Below, piece by piece: positions 1-6,895 of a DNA stretch of 13,662 nt. Both the position numbers and the translations under genes were made by a program. The stretch spans positions 1 through 13,662 of the forward strand of contig CAKOKM010000031.1 of NCBI GenBank assembly GCA_934091015.1, given 5' to 3'. The stretch comes from an uncultured Bacilli bacterium (GTDB lineage: Bacteria > Bacillota_I > Bacilli_A > RF39 > UBA660). Positions within the stretch are counted from its first letter, which is position 1. Each line of letters begins with the position of its first letter. Below the pieces are notes generated by a model, which had not been told where the DNA came from, ran no database searches, and saw only the letters and a program-made list of their open reading frames with translations.

Positions 1-10
1 ATTAATGAAT

Positions 11-50
11 AAAAAAATAATCTATGATTTAGTTCATAGGTTATTTTTTG
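11..50 (-). terminator. Rho-independent terminator of rnr, possibly bidirectional
   Basis: An inverted repeat pairs bases 12-27 with 34-49 around a six-base loop, with one non-Watson-Crick position (T21 opposite G40). On the minus strand the hairpin is followed by a run of U, as expected for a terminator just after the RNase R stop codon, which lies inside the stem. Read on the plus strand, the odd pair becomes a G-U wobble and a T run also follows, so it may also stop transcripts arriving from the left. Confidence 0.7.
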
Positions 51-2986
51 TTTGGTTTTTGAGTTAATACTTTTCCTCTTGATGCAAGATTCTTTCGTTT
101 ATAATTTAAGTTAAATTCAATATCACCTGAGAATTCATCTATGTTAATCATTGTGATATTTACTTCGTTTCCAATTTTATATGGTTCACCAGTGTAGCGT
201 CCTCTTAAGAAACGTTTTTTAGTTTTAGAAATTAAATCAAATGTATCTCCATTTATGTTATTAAAGTAAATAATACCTTCAATCCCTTCTTCAGTTTTAA
301 CTACTAGGTGGTCTCCTAAGATCATTTGAATTGTGGCATTATAGCTGGTTCCAATTTGTTCTTTTAAAGAGTCTAATAAGATTAATTTAGCGGCTTCATT
401 TTCAGCTTGATCATATAATCTTTCTTTACGTGTTGCTTCTCTGGCAATTTCATCAATTTCCATTTTCTTTAAAGCATATTCTTTTTTAGGAATATTTGTT
501 TCGTATTTTACTGGTTTGTAATTAACTCTTATTATTAATTCATCTGTATCGTATAGTTCAAATAGATCATCTAAGCATTCGTGAACTTTAAAATCTGCTA
601 TTCTTCTAATTGGACTGGTAAAGTGTGTATAAATTGGTAAATCTAGTGCCCAATGCATTCCTTCTGTTGTTGTATATTTAGCTCGTTTAAATGTTTGAAG
701 TATTAGATTGCAAATTAAATCAACTTGAGAATTATTAAATTTTTGAGCTTCTTTAATTATTTTTTTTACGATTCTTGGATCTTTTTCGATTTCTTTTTTA
801 TCAATATGTATTCCTAAATCTTCTAATAGACTACATAATGCGTAAATTTTTTGTTTATCACTTTCTTCGTGAACACGATATATTCCAGGCATTGGTGAAT
901 TTTTTAGAAGTGTTCCTATTTCAGTGTTTGCAAGTATCATTAGTATTTCAATCATTTTTTGGGCTGGCCCACGTTCTTCTTCAACTAATGTTACATTATT
1001 ATTACTATCAATATTTACCTCATGTTTAATAGCATTAAGTTCTAGTAAGCCTTCTTTTTCCTTTTTGTCCCATATTTTATCTGTAATTTCTTTCATTGGA
1101 GTTATATCTTTAACAAATGGCTCATATCCTTCAGGAACTACTTGGTTTTCTAATATACTATTGACATCGTCGTATGTCATTTTCTTTTTAGAATTAATAA
1201 CTGATTTGCATACTTTGGAATTTACAATATTTCCTTCTTGGTCTATTTCAATAATTGCAGTTTTAGTTAATCTATCTACTTTTTCATTAAGTGAACATAT
1301 TCCGTTTGCAAGTTTTGGATGAAACATATGTATTGCGGTGTTAAGCATATAAAGGGTAAAATCTCTTTGAACTGCTTCATTATAAATTGCAGTGCCTTTT
1401 TTTACATAATGATTTGGTTCGGCAATACTTACAGTGATTTGATAATTTCCATTTGGAAGAATTTCAATTCCAACCGCATCATCCATATCTTTTGTAGATA
1501 TTCCATCAATTGTAAATATTGTTTTATTTCTAAAATCGTGATTTTTTCTAGCCTCAATATCACTATTAGATACTTCATCAGGAATATTTTTGATTTCTTC
1601 ATATACTTCTTCACAGTAGTCAGGATTACATTCATGTTCAATTGCAATTAATGCTAGGGCTGGGCTTAAGTTAGTATCTGTTAATATGATTCTATCACTA
1701 ACTAGATGACAGTTAAAGCCATCGTTTATTTTTTCTTTATCTGGTTTAACTAATATATAATCTCCATTTAATAAATTTTTAAGTTCATTCTTATTTACTC
1801 GTAAGTTTAATACACCTTTAACATTATGTGGAACTAATATTTTTTTACCCTCTTTTTCTTTTACTTCACAAAGAACGGGAGATGATGTTCTTTCAATTAT
1901 TTTAATTACTTTTCCTTCTTTTGGTTTTTTATTTGTGTTTAGATAATATATTACTTCATCGTTTGGTAAAGCACCATTTATTGTTTCTTTGTTTAGCATC
2001 AAATTAGTTCCATCATCAAGAACTAAATAGGGATTTCCTTTCGCGCTACTTTGAATTGTTCCAATGTGGTAATCATTAGGCATTAACTTATAAATACCAT
2101 CTAATTCGATAATAATTCCTTCATCTTCAAGAATAGATATTAGATTATCTGCTGATATTGAATTTGGTGGAGTAATTTTATTAATAATTTTGGTTAATTC
2201 TGATTTATCAGATTCTTTTTGATTAATGTAATATTCTTTAACATTCTTAATTAATTCAGTTAAGAAGTTTCGAGTAACTAATGTGTTTAGTGGTAATTCA
2301 ATTATTTGATTATTAAATAAATTTATATATTCATTTTCTGTTTCATAAATAATATCTTCTTTGATTAATTCATCTATTATATGGTGTATTTTAGTTTGAA
2401 TATCCGTTAATTTAATTATTTTTAAAACAAAATTATTTATATTTACCATTTTAGTATTTTTTATAAAATCAATTAATTTAGTATAATCTTTAATATTAGA
2501 TGCTCTTAATTCTTTAATTAATTCTTTTTCTTGATTATCGTTAAGAGATATGTATAGCATATCATCTTTTTCAAATATAATTTTATTTTGCTTTAAAAAT
2601 AATAAAATATTATTAATAGTTTTTTTAAAGCCAGTGTAATTTAAAAGATACGAAAATAAATCTTTTTTAGGGATTGTTTCATTGTTAATATTCATATTAA
2701 AGTTACTAATAAGTTCAGCATTAACGAGATTTTGATTTTCTCTTAATTTAAGTTCTAGTTCTTTTTCATTAGCATATTCTTTAGATAATTTATATTTATC
2801 ATTATAAAAGTAAATTATACCATTAGATTCTAATAAGTTAATTAGACTATCTATGTCGACATTTAAGTTATTGCTATTAGATAAATATTTTTTTAATTTA
2901 CTTAAAGTAACGTTATTTTCTGATTTAAAAAAGTATATTAAATCCTTAGCTAAATTATTAATTAAATTCATTTTATTTTCGTACAT
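41..2986 (-). CDS. rnr: Ribonuclease R (RNB-family 3'-5' exoribonuclease) with extended N-terminus
   Basis: RNase R is a hydrolytic 3'-5' exoribonuclease that degrades structured RNA in the cytoplasm, in mRNA turnover and rRNA quality control. The RNB catalytic core contains TIDGISTKDMDDAV (about 492-505), so the four metal-binding aspartates are present as D494, D500, D502 and D503. The downstream motifs YRVHE (703-707) and HFTSPIRR (788-795) are also family signatures. Cold-shock-like segments lie at about 305-430 and an S1 RNA-binding domain at about 877-960, followed by a short lysine-containing tail. At 981 residues it is clearly longer than the usual roughly 700-820; the excess is at the N-terminus, where about 300 residues contain repeated winged-helix-like units. 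The start at 2986 has AGGGTGG six bases upstream. It is divergent from the regulator at 3119 and forms its own unit. Assignment is firm; the N-terminal interpretation is inference. Confidence 0.96.
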   Translation of the reverse strand: MYENKMNLINNLAKDLIYFFKSENNVTLSKLKKYLSNSNNLNVDIDSLINLLESNGIIYFYNDKYKLSKEYANEKELELKLRENQNLVNAELISNFNMNINNETIPKKDLFSYLLNYTGFKKTINNILLFLKQNKIIFEKDDMLYISLNDNQEKELIKELRASNIKDYTKLIDFIKNTKMVNINNFVLKIIKLTDIQTKIHHIIDELIKEDIIYETENEYINLFNNQIIELPLNTLVTRNFLTELIKNVKEYYINQKESDKSELTKIINKITPPNSISADNLISILEDEGIIIELDGIYKLMPNDYHIGTIQSSAKGNPYLVLDDGTNLMLNKETINGALPNDEVIYYLNTNKKPKEGKVIKIIERTSSPVLCEVKEKEGKKILVPHNVKGVLNLRVNKNELKNLLNGDYILVKPDKEKINDGFNCHLVSDRIILTDTNLSPALALIAIEHECNPDYCEEVYEEIKNIPDEVSNSDIEARKNHDFRNKTIFTIDGISTKDMDDAVGIEILPNGNYQITVSIAEPNHYVKKGTAIYNEAVQRDFTLYMLNTAIHMFHPKLANGICSLNEKVDRLTKTAIIEIDQEGNIVNSKVCKSVINSKKKMTYDDVNSILENQVVPEGYEPFVKDITPMKEITDKIWDKKEKEGLLELNAIKHEVNIDSNNNVTLVEEERGPAQKMIEILMILANTEIGTLLKNSPMPGIYRVHEESDKQKIYALCSLLEDLGIHIDKKEIEKDPRIVKKIIKEAQKFNNSQVDLICNLILQTFKRAKYTTTEGMHWALDLPIYTHFTSPIRRIADFKVHECLDDLFELYDTDELIIRVNYKPVKYETNIPKKEYALKKMEIDEIAREATRKERLYDQAENEAAKLILLDSLKEQIGTSYNATIQMILGDHLVVKTEEGIEGIIYFNNINGDTFDLISKTKKRFLRGRYTGEPYKIGNEVNITMINIDEFSGDIEFNLNYKRKNLASRGKVLTQKPNKK

Positions 2987-3060
2987 TATTTACCACCCTT
3001 TACAATTATTAAAACACAATAAATTTATTATGTAAATTAAAAATCTTAAGAAATTTTAAT

Positions 3061-3089
3061 TTGATTTTTTTTAGTTAATTTGTTAGAAT
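3061..3089 (+). promoter_or_regulatory. Probable sigma-A promoter of the HTH/IrrE-like regulator
   Basis: TTGATT (3061-3066) and TAGAAT (3084-3089) are separated by 17 bases and lie about 30 bases before the start codon at 3119, which has AGGTG at 3110-3114. Spacing and sequence fit a sigma-A promoter, but in such A+T-rich DNA chance matches are common. Confidence 0.5.
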
Positions 3090-3118
3090 TTAATTAGAAA
3101 GATATTAACAGGTGTTAT

Positions 3119-4090
3119 ATGAAAAGTATAGGAGATAATTTAAAGTTATTTAGATTAAGATGTAATTTATCATTAACTGATGCTGGTAGTAAAGTGGGGT
3201 TATCTGCTCCGGGATTGTTAAAATATGAAAGAAATAAAGTTAATCATTCTTTAGATAAATTAAATAAGCTTGCTGATATATATAATGTTACTTTAGATGA
3301 TATTTTAAAAGTTGATGATACAGCAACAATTAAGTTTACTAATTTAAGAGTTGGTACTAGTGTTAGTGAAGCAAAGATGGAAAAAATTAAATCTTTAATT
3401 CAAAATAAAGTTGATAATTATTTTGAATTATTAAATAAGTCGAATATTAAATTAGTTAATAAATTTGGGGTACATATTATTAATACGATTAATGAAGCTG
3501 AAAGTTTAGCTACTAAGTTAAGAATATTTTTTCAACTTCCTATTAATGAACCTATTTATAATTTAATTTATTTGTTAGAACAACATGATATTATTATTTT
3601 AACATTAGATAAATCAAGTGTTACGGAAGGATTTATTGGATTTTACGAAAATATTAATAATATTCCGGTTATTATTGTACCTAAGGAAGAAGATGGATAT
3701 TCTCAAAGATTTAATGTTGCTAAGTTTTTAGGTGAACTATTAATTATTTCTAATGAAAGTAATAAATCTAATTTAACTGATGCCTTTGCTTTATCATTAC
3801 TTGTTCCAACTAAATCTTTAATTAATGAATTTGGCGAAAATAGAAAGAAAATTAATTTTGAAGAAATTGATATTTTTAGTAAAGTTTATAGGGTAAGTTA
3901 TAAGAATATAATTAAAAAGTTAGAGATTAGTAATATAATAACAGGTAGTAATGCGAAATATTTGAATATATACATAAATAAAGAAAATAAAAAAGAACAA
4001 TATTTTATGGAAGAAGCTTTAAATTATAATAAAATGCTTTATAAATTAAATGCTTTAGATATTATAAGCGATGTAAGTAGCTATTTATAG
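3119..4090 (+). CDS. XRE-family HTH regulator with degenerate ImmA/IrrE-like domain
   Basis: This 323-residue protein begins with a Cro/CI-type helix-turn-helix (about 5-62, with LSLTDAGSKVGLSAPGLLKYE as recognition region), then a linker and a C-terminal region that follows the layout of the ImmA/IrrE (COG2856) metallopeptidase domain. The family usually has a phrase like FTLAHELGH followed by a second helix ending in A..LLMP. Here the corresponding stretches are FNVAKFLGEL (198-207) and DAFALSLLVP (221-230). The two histidines and the glutamate of HExxH are replaced by K202, E206 and F203, and the later acidic ligand position also looks lost. It is therefore probably a non-proteolytic transcription regulator that kept the fold, perhaps for ligand or protein sensing. 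Target genes are not evident; autoregulation or control of divergent rnr is possible. The HTH call is secure and the IrrE-like call is moderate. Confidence 0.8.
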   Translation: MKSIGDNLKLFRLRCNLSLTDAGSKVGLSAPGLLKYERNKVNHSLDKLNKLADIYNVTLDDILKVDDTATIKFTNLRVGTSVSEAKMEKIKSLIQNKVDNYFELLNKSNIKLVNKFGVHIINTINEAESLATKLRIFFQLPINEPIYNLIYLLEQHDIIILTLDKSSVTEGFIGFYENINNIPVIIVPKEEDGYSQRFNVAKFLGELLIISNESNKSNLTDAFALSLLVPTKSLINEFGENRKKINFEEIDIFSKVYRVSYKNIIKKLEISNIITGSNAKYLNIYINKENKKEQYFMEEALNYNKMLYKLNALDIISDVSSYL

Positions 4091-4131
4091 TTACTTTTTT
4101 GCGTTTTGACTAAAATATTATTATGTTTTCC

Positions 4132-4160
4132 TTGACTTTTAGATAAGGATCTCATATAAT
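4132..4160 (+). promoter_or_regulatory. Strong sigma-A promoter of rplM-rpsI
   Basis: TTGACT (4132-4137) and a perfect TATAAT (4155-4160) are separated by exactly 17 bases. This is the best promoter match in the window and fits a highly expressed ribosomal protein operon. Transcription would start near 4167, leaving a leader of about 75 bases before rplM. Confidence 0.88.
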
Positions 4161-4166
4161 TCATAT

Positions 4167-4242
4167 TGGTACATTTTTATTGGTTACTGATTTTTATGTG
4201 GGTGATAATTGAAGTAATTGATAAAGGAAGGATTTAAGAAAT
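4167..4242 (+). promoter_or_regulatory. Candidate L13 leader (structured 5' UTR of rplM-rpsI)
   Basis: The segment between the predicted transcription start and the rplM start is long enough to fold. Bases 4179-4187 (ATTGGTTAC) can pair with 4214-4222 (GTAATTGAT) over nine positions if G-U pairs are allowed, enclosing a loop with a small inner TTAT/ATAA stem. Low-G+C Gram-positive bacteria are known to carry an autoregulatory L13 leader at this position (Rfam L13_leader), so a similar element is plausible. I cannot confirm a match to that consensus by eye. The AAGGAAGG ribosome binding site lies just downstream of the outer stem. Confidence 0.4.
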
Positions 4243-4674
4243 ATGAAAACATTTATGCAAACTAAAGAAACTGTTGATCGTAAGTGGTATGTTATTGATG
4301 CTGCTGGTAAACCTCTAGGTAGAGTTGCTACTAAAGCTGCTCATATTTTAAGAGGAAAAAACAAACCTACTTTTACTCCTCATATTGATTGTGGAGATTA
4401 TGTTATCATTATTAATGCTGGTCAAGTTAAATTAACTGGCAACAAATTAAATGATAAGATGTATTACAATCATTCTGGATTCCCAGGAGGACTTAGAGAA
4501 AGAAACGCTAAGACTATGATTGAAAAATATCCAGTTGAAATGGTAGAAAGAGCTGTTAAGGGTATGCTTCCTAATGGACCATTAGGTAGAGATATGTACC
4601 GTAAGTTATTTGTGTATGCTGATGATAAACATAGTCAAGCTGCTCAAAAACCTACAACTATAACTATTGATTAG
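4243..4674 (+). CDS. rplM: 50S ribosomal protein L13
   Basis: L13 is an early-assembling protein of the large ribosomal subunit that binds 23S rRNA. The 143 residues match the usual family length. Family hallmarks are WYVIDAAGKPLGRVAT near the N-terminus, the LRGKNKPTFTPHIDCGDYV stretch (about 36-54), the YYNHSGFPGGL motif and the MLPNGPLGRDMYRKLFVY block near the C-terminus. It is the first gene of the universally paired rplM-rpsI operon, with a near-consensus promoter and AAGGAAGG before the start. Its stop codon overlaps the AGGAGG of rpsI, so the two are probably translated in close coordination. Nothing is missing or unusual. Confidence 0.98.
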   Translation: MKTFMQTKETVDRKWYVIDAAGKPLGRVATKAAHILRGKNKPTFTPHIDCGDYVIIINAGQVKLTGNKLNDKMYYNHSGFPGGLRERNAKTMIEKYPVEMVERAVKGMLPNGPLGRDMYRKLFVYADDKHSQAAQKPTTITID

Positions 4675-4685
4675 GAGGATTAAGG

Positions 4686-5096
4686 ATGAAAGAAATTACT
4701 GCTACAGGTAGAAGAAAAAGATCAGTTGCTCAAATTAGAATGACTGCTGGTAAAGGTAAAATTACTGTTAATGGAAAAGATATTAACGAATATATGCCTT
4801 ACGGAACTTTAGTTCTTGATGTTAAACAACCTTTAGTTTTAACAAATAATGAAAATACTTTTGATATTGTTGTTAAAGTTAATGGCGGTGGATTCTCTGG
4901 ACAAGCTGGTGCAATTAGACTTGCTATTGCTAAAGCTTTAAAAGAATATGACAAAGATTCTGATCAAAACAGAGATGATGCTTATAGTAAAGTGTTAAGA
5001 GCTAATGGATTCTTAACTCGTGATCCAAGAGTTAAAGAACGTAAAAAGTATGGCCTTAAAAAGGCCAGAAGAGCCCCACAATTCTCAAAAAGATAG
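4686..5096 (+). CDS. rpsI: 30S ribosomal protein S9
   Basis: S9 is a small-subunit protein whose C-terminal tail reaches into the P site and contacts the tRNA. The protein has 136 residues, close to the normal length. It opens with TGRRKRSVAQIRM, contains GGGFSGQAGAIRLAIAKAL in the middle, and ends with the characteristic basic tail KKARRAPQFSKR, whose terminal Lys-Arg is the conserved tRNA-contacting end. The start is fixed by AGGAGG at 4673-4678, seven bases upstream and overlapping the rplM stop. It is co-transcribed with rplM and the operon ends at the hairpin just downstream. Confidence 0.98.
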   Translation: MKEITATGRRKRSVAQIRMTAGKGKITVNGKDINEYMPYGTLVLDVKQPLVLTNNENTFDIVVKVNGGGFSGQAGAIRLAIAKALKEYDKDSDQNRDDAYSKVLRANGFLTRDPRVKERKKYGLKKARRAPQFSKR

Positions 5097-5114
5097 GTTT
5101 TATATTACAGTTTT

Positions 5115-5148
5115 ATCTCATAAACTTAGTGTTTATGAGATTTTTATT
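5115..5148 (+). terminator. Rho-independent terminator of rplM-rpsI
   Basis: A perfect 11-base-pair stem (5115-5125 with 5131-5141) closes a five-base loop TTAGT and is followed directly by a T run. It lies about 20 bases after the rpsI stop. Confidence 0.88.
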
Positions 5149-5151
5149 TGG

Positions 5152-5187
5152 TTAAATAAAAAACATATCTATTTTTTAGATATGTTT
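5152..5187 (-). terminator. Rho-independent terminator of the small HTH gene
   Basis: A perfect 11-base-pair inverted repeat (5161-5171 with 5177-5187) has a five-base loop. On the minus strand it is followed by a U-rich stretch (complement of 5152-5160). The stop codon of the minus-strand HTH gene lies at the base of the stem. It sits back to back with the rpsI terminator, separating convergent transcripts. Confidence 0.75.
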
Positions 5188-5425
5188 AATCTTCTAAATT
5201 GTTAAAGTTAAATAATTCATTGTTAAAAAATTCTTCTAATGAAATATTTAATGCTTTACATATTTGATATATTACAAAAGAGCTTGGATTACTTATCCTA
5301 CAGTTTATTAAATCCCTTAATGTTGAAGATGGGATTGTTGACATTTCAGATAATTTATTTGGTGTAATATTTCTTTCACTACACAAATTAATTACTCTTT
5401 TGCTTATAGCTTCTTTAAATTTCAT
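5186..5425 (-). CDS. Small Cro/CI-type helix-turn-helix regulator
   Basis: This 79-residue protein is essentially a single HTH domain of the Cro/CI (XRE) class. Residues about 8-66 show the five-helix pattern: NITPNKLSEMSTIPSSTLRD forms the recognition region and ALNISLEEFF is the conserved last helix. There is no second domain, so any signal would act on DNA binding or dimerisation directly. The start has AAGGAG at a good distance. It stands alone, convergent with rplM-rpsI and divergent from tilS, with a G+C-rich imperfect palindrome in its probable promoter. Small stand-alone repressors of this type are common both as chromosomal regulators and as remnants of phages or conjugative elements; no other mobile genes lie beside it. 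The target is unknown, with autorepression the most likely. Confidence 0.85.
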   Translation of the reverse strand: MKFKEAISKRVINLCSERNITPNKLSEMSTIPSSTLRDLINCRISNPSSFVIYQICKALNISLEEFFNNELFNFNNLED

Positions 5426-5476
5426 ATTTGTATTCTCCTTACTTCTTTATTAGTATTTTACTTAATTTATTAAGGA

Positions 5477-5506
5477 ATTATGCACGGATACCCGTTTTGT
5501 GGTTAA
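5477..5506 (-). promoter_or_regulatory. Possible promoter and operator of the small HTH gene
   Basis: On the minus strand TTAACC (5501-5506) and CATAAT (5477-5482) are 18 bases apart and could form a promoter. Between them lies the imperfect palindrome ACGGATACCCGT (5484-5495), which is markedly more G+C-rich than the surrounding spacer. A repressor bound there would block the promoter, so autoregulation by the HTH protein is a reasonable inference. Confidence 0.35.
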
Positions 5507-5518
5507 TTTATTATTATC

Positions 5519-5547
5519 TTTACAAATTTTATTAATTAAGGTAAACT
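5519..5547 (+). promoter_or_regulatory. Possible sigma-A promoter of tilS-ftsH
   Basis: TTTACA (5519-5524) and TAAACT (5542-5547) are 17 bases apart, just upstream of the tilS ribosome binding site GGAGG. The -35 match is good and the -10 match is weak. Confidence 0.4.
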
Positions 5548-5569
5548 ACTTATTGAAATTGGAGGAAAT

Positions 5570-6895
5570 ATGGAAGAAGTTATTAACTATATTAAAAGTT
5601 TAAATATTAATTCTAATGTTGTTTTGGCTTGTTCTTATGGTCCTGATTCAATGTGTTTGTTGGATATTTTAAATAAATTAGGAATTAAAGTAATAGTTGC
5701 ACATGTAAATCATAAATTAAGGGAAGAATCTGATTTAGAATATGAATTATTAAAAAAATATTGTGATGAAAATAAATTAATGTTTGAAGGATATACTATT
5801 AATGATTATCCAAAAGGTAATATTGAAAATGTAGCTAGAATTAAAAGATATGAATTTTTTGATAAAATAATTAAAAAGTATAAATCTGATTATTTATTTA
5901 CTGCTCATCATGGTGATGATTTAATGGAAACTATTTTGATGAGAATTAGTAGAGGTTCTTCTTTTAAAGGATATGCTGGTTTTGAAATTAATAGTAAGGT
6001 AAATGGTTATAATTTAGTTAGACCTTTAATATTTGTTACTAAAGATGATATAGATAATTATAATAAAATAAATAATATACCGTATGCAATTGATAAAACT
6101 AATTTAGAACTTGTTCATACTAGAAATATTTATAGACATAAGATATTACCTGAGTTTAAAGAAATTAATCCAAAAATTCATAAAAAATTCATAAAGTTTA
6201 GCAATAATATAATTGATTATTATCATTATGTTGATGAAGAAGTAATTGGTTATAAAAGTGTTCTTTATGATGATAAGAAATATTTAGATATTAATGATGT
6301 TATTAATTTACCAATTTTTATTGTTAGATTATTAATTCAGAAGATATTATTTGAAATATATGGTGATGATATAAGTTATATAGAAGATAAACATTTGGAT
6401 TTAGTTTTAAATCTTATTTATAGTGATAAAGCTAATATGGTAGTTAATTTACCTAAGGGAAAGTTGGCTTATAAATTTTATAATAAGATTGAAATAAAAG
6501 ATGAAGAAGAAATTAATAGTTATGATTATATTCTTGAAGATGAGTTAAATCTTAGTTTAGGTAAAATATTTAAAATAGATTCAACTGATATTGTTAAAAG
6601 TAATTATATTATTAGACTAAATTGGAATGATATTAAGAAGCCAATTCATGTTAGATCTAGAAAAGTTGGTGATAGAATTGAACTTAAGAATGGTAGTAAA
6701 AAAGTTGGGGAGATTTTAAGCGAAGCTAAGATTAACAAATTAGATAGAGATAGGTATCCGATAGTTTGTGATGATGATGGAAAAATTTTGTGGATACCTG
6801 GTGTTAAAAAGAGTAAATTTGATAGGCAAATTAATGAAGAGTATGATATAATAATCAAGTATATAAAAAAGGAGAATTATAATGAAAAAAAATAA
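5570..6895 (+). CDS. tilS: tRNA(Ile)-lysidine synthetase
   Basis: TilS uses ATP and lysine to convert C34 of the CAU-anticodon tRNA-Ile into lysidine, so that the tRNA reads AUA instead of AUG; this is normally essential, and AUA is a frequent codon in this A+T-rich DNA. The 441-residue protein has the N-terminal PP-loop ATPase domain (about 16-195), with NHKLREES (47-54) and AHHGDDLMETILMRISRGS (112-130). A middle substrate-binding region follows, then a C-terminal TilS domain (about 358-430) containing VRSRKVGDRIE and ILWIPGVKKS. The PP-loop reads SYGPDS (22-27) where SGGxDS is usual, so the first glycine is tyrosine. A GGAGG precedes the start. The last 14 bases overlap ftsH. The familiar hpt gene between tilS and ftsH is absent here. 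Confidence 0.95.
   Translation: MEEVINYIKSLNINSNVVLACSYGPDSMCLLDILNKLGIKVIVAHVNHKLREESDLEYELLKKYCDENKLMFEGYTINDYPKGNIENVARIKRYEFFDKIIKKYKSDYLFTAHHGDDLMETILMRISRGSSFKGYAGFEINSKVNGYNLVRPLIFVTKDDIDNYNKINNIPYAIDKTNLELVHTRNIYRHKILPEFKEINPKIHKKFIKFSNNIIDYYHYVDEEVIGYKSVLYDDKKYLDINDVINLPIFIVRLLIQKILFEIYGDDISYIEDKHLDLVLNLIYSDKANMVVNLPKGKLAYKFYNKIEIKDEEEINSYDYILEDELNLSLGKIFKIDSTDIVKSNYIIRLNWNDIKKPIHVRSRKVGDRIELKNGSKKVGEILSEAKINKLDRDRYPIVCDDDGKILWIPGVKKSKFDRQINEEYDIIIKYIKKENYNEKK

Noticed and set aside
775..1651. Plus-strand open frames inside the rnr gene
   Set aside because: They are antisense shadows of a strongly conserved RNB domain, with low-complexity hydrophobic translations and no ribosome binding sites.
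3018..3029. Perfect 12-base palindrome AATAAATTTATT between rnr and the HTH/IrrE-like gene
   Set aside because: Made only of A and T in very A+T-rich DNA, where such palindromes arise often by chance; no second copy or flanking symmetry was seen.
4106..4130. A second TTGACT (4106-4111) upstream of the rplM promoter
   Set aside because: No -10-like sequence lies 16-18 bases downstream; the TTGACT at 4132 with TATAAT at 4155 is far better.
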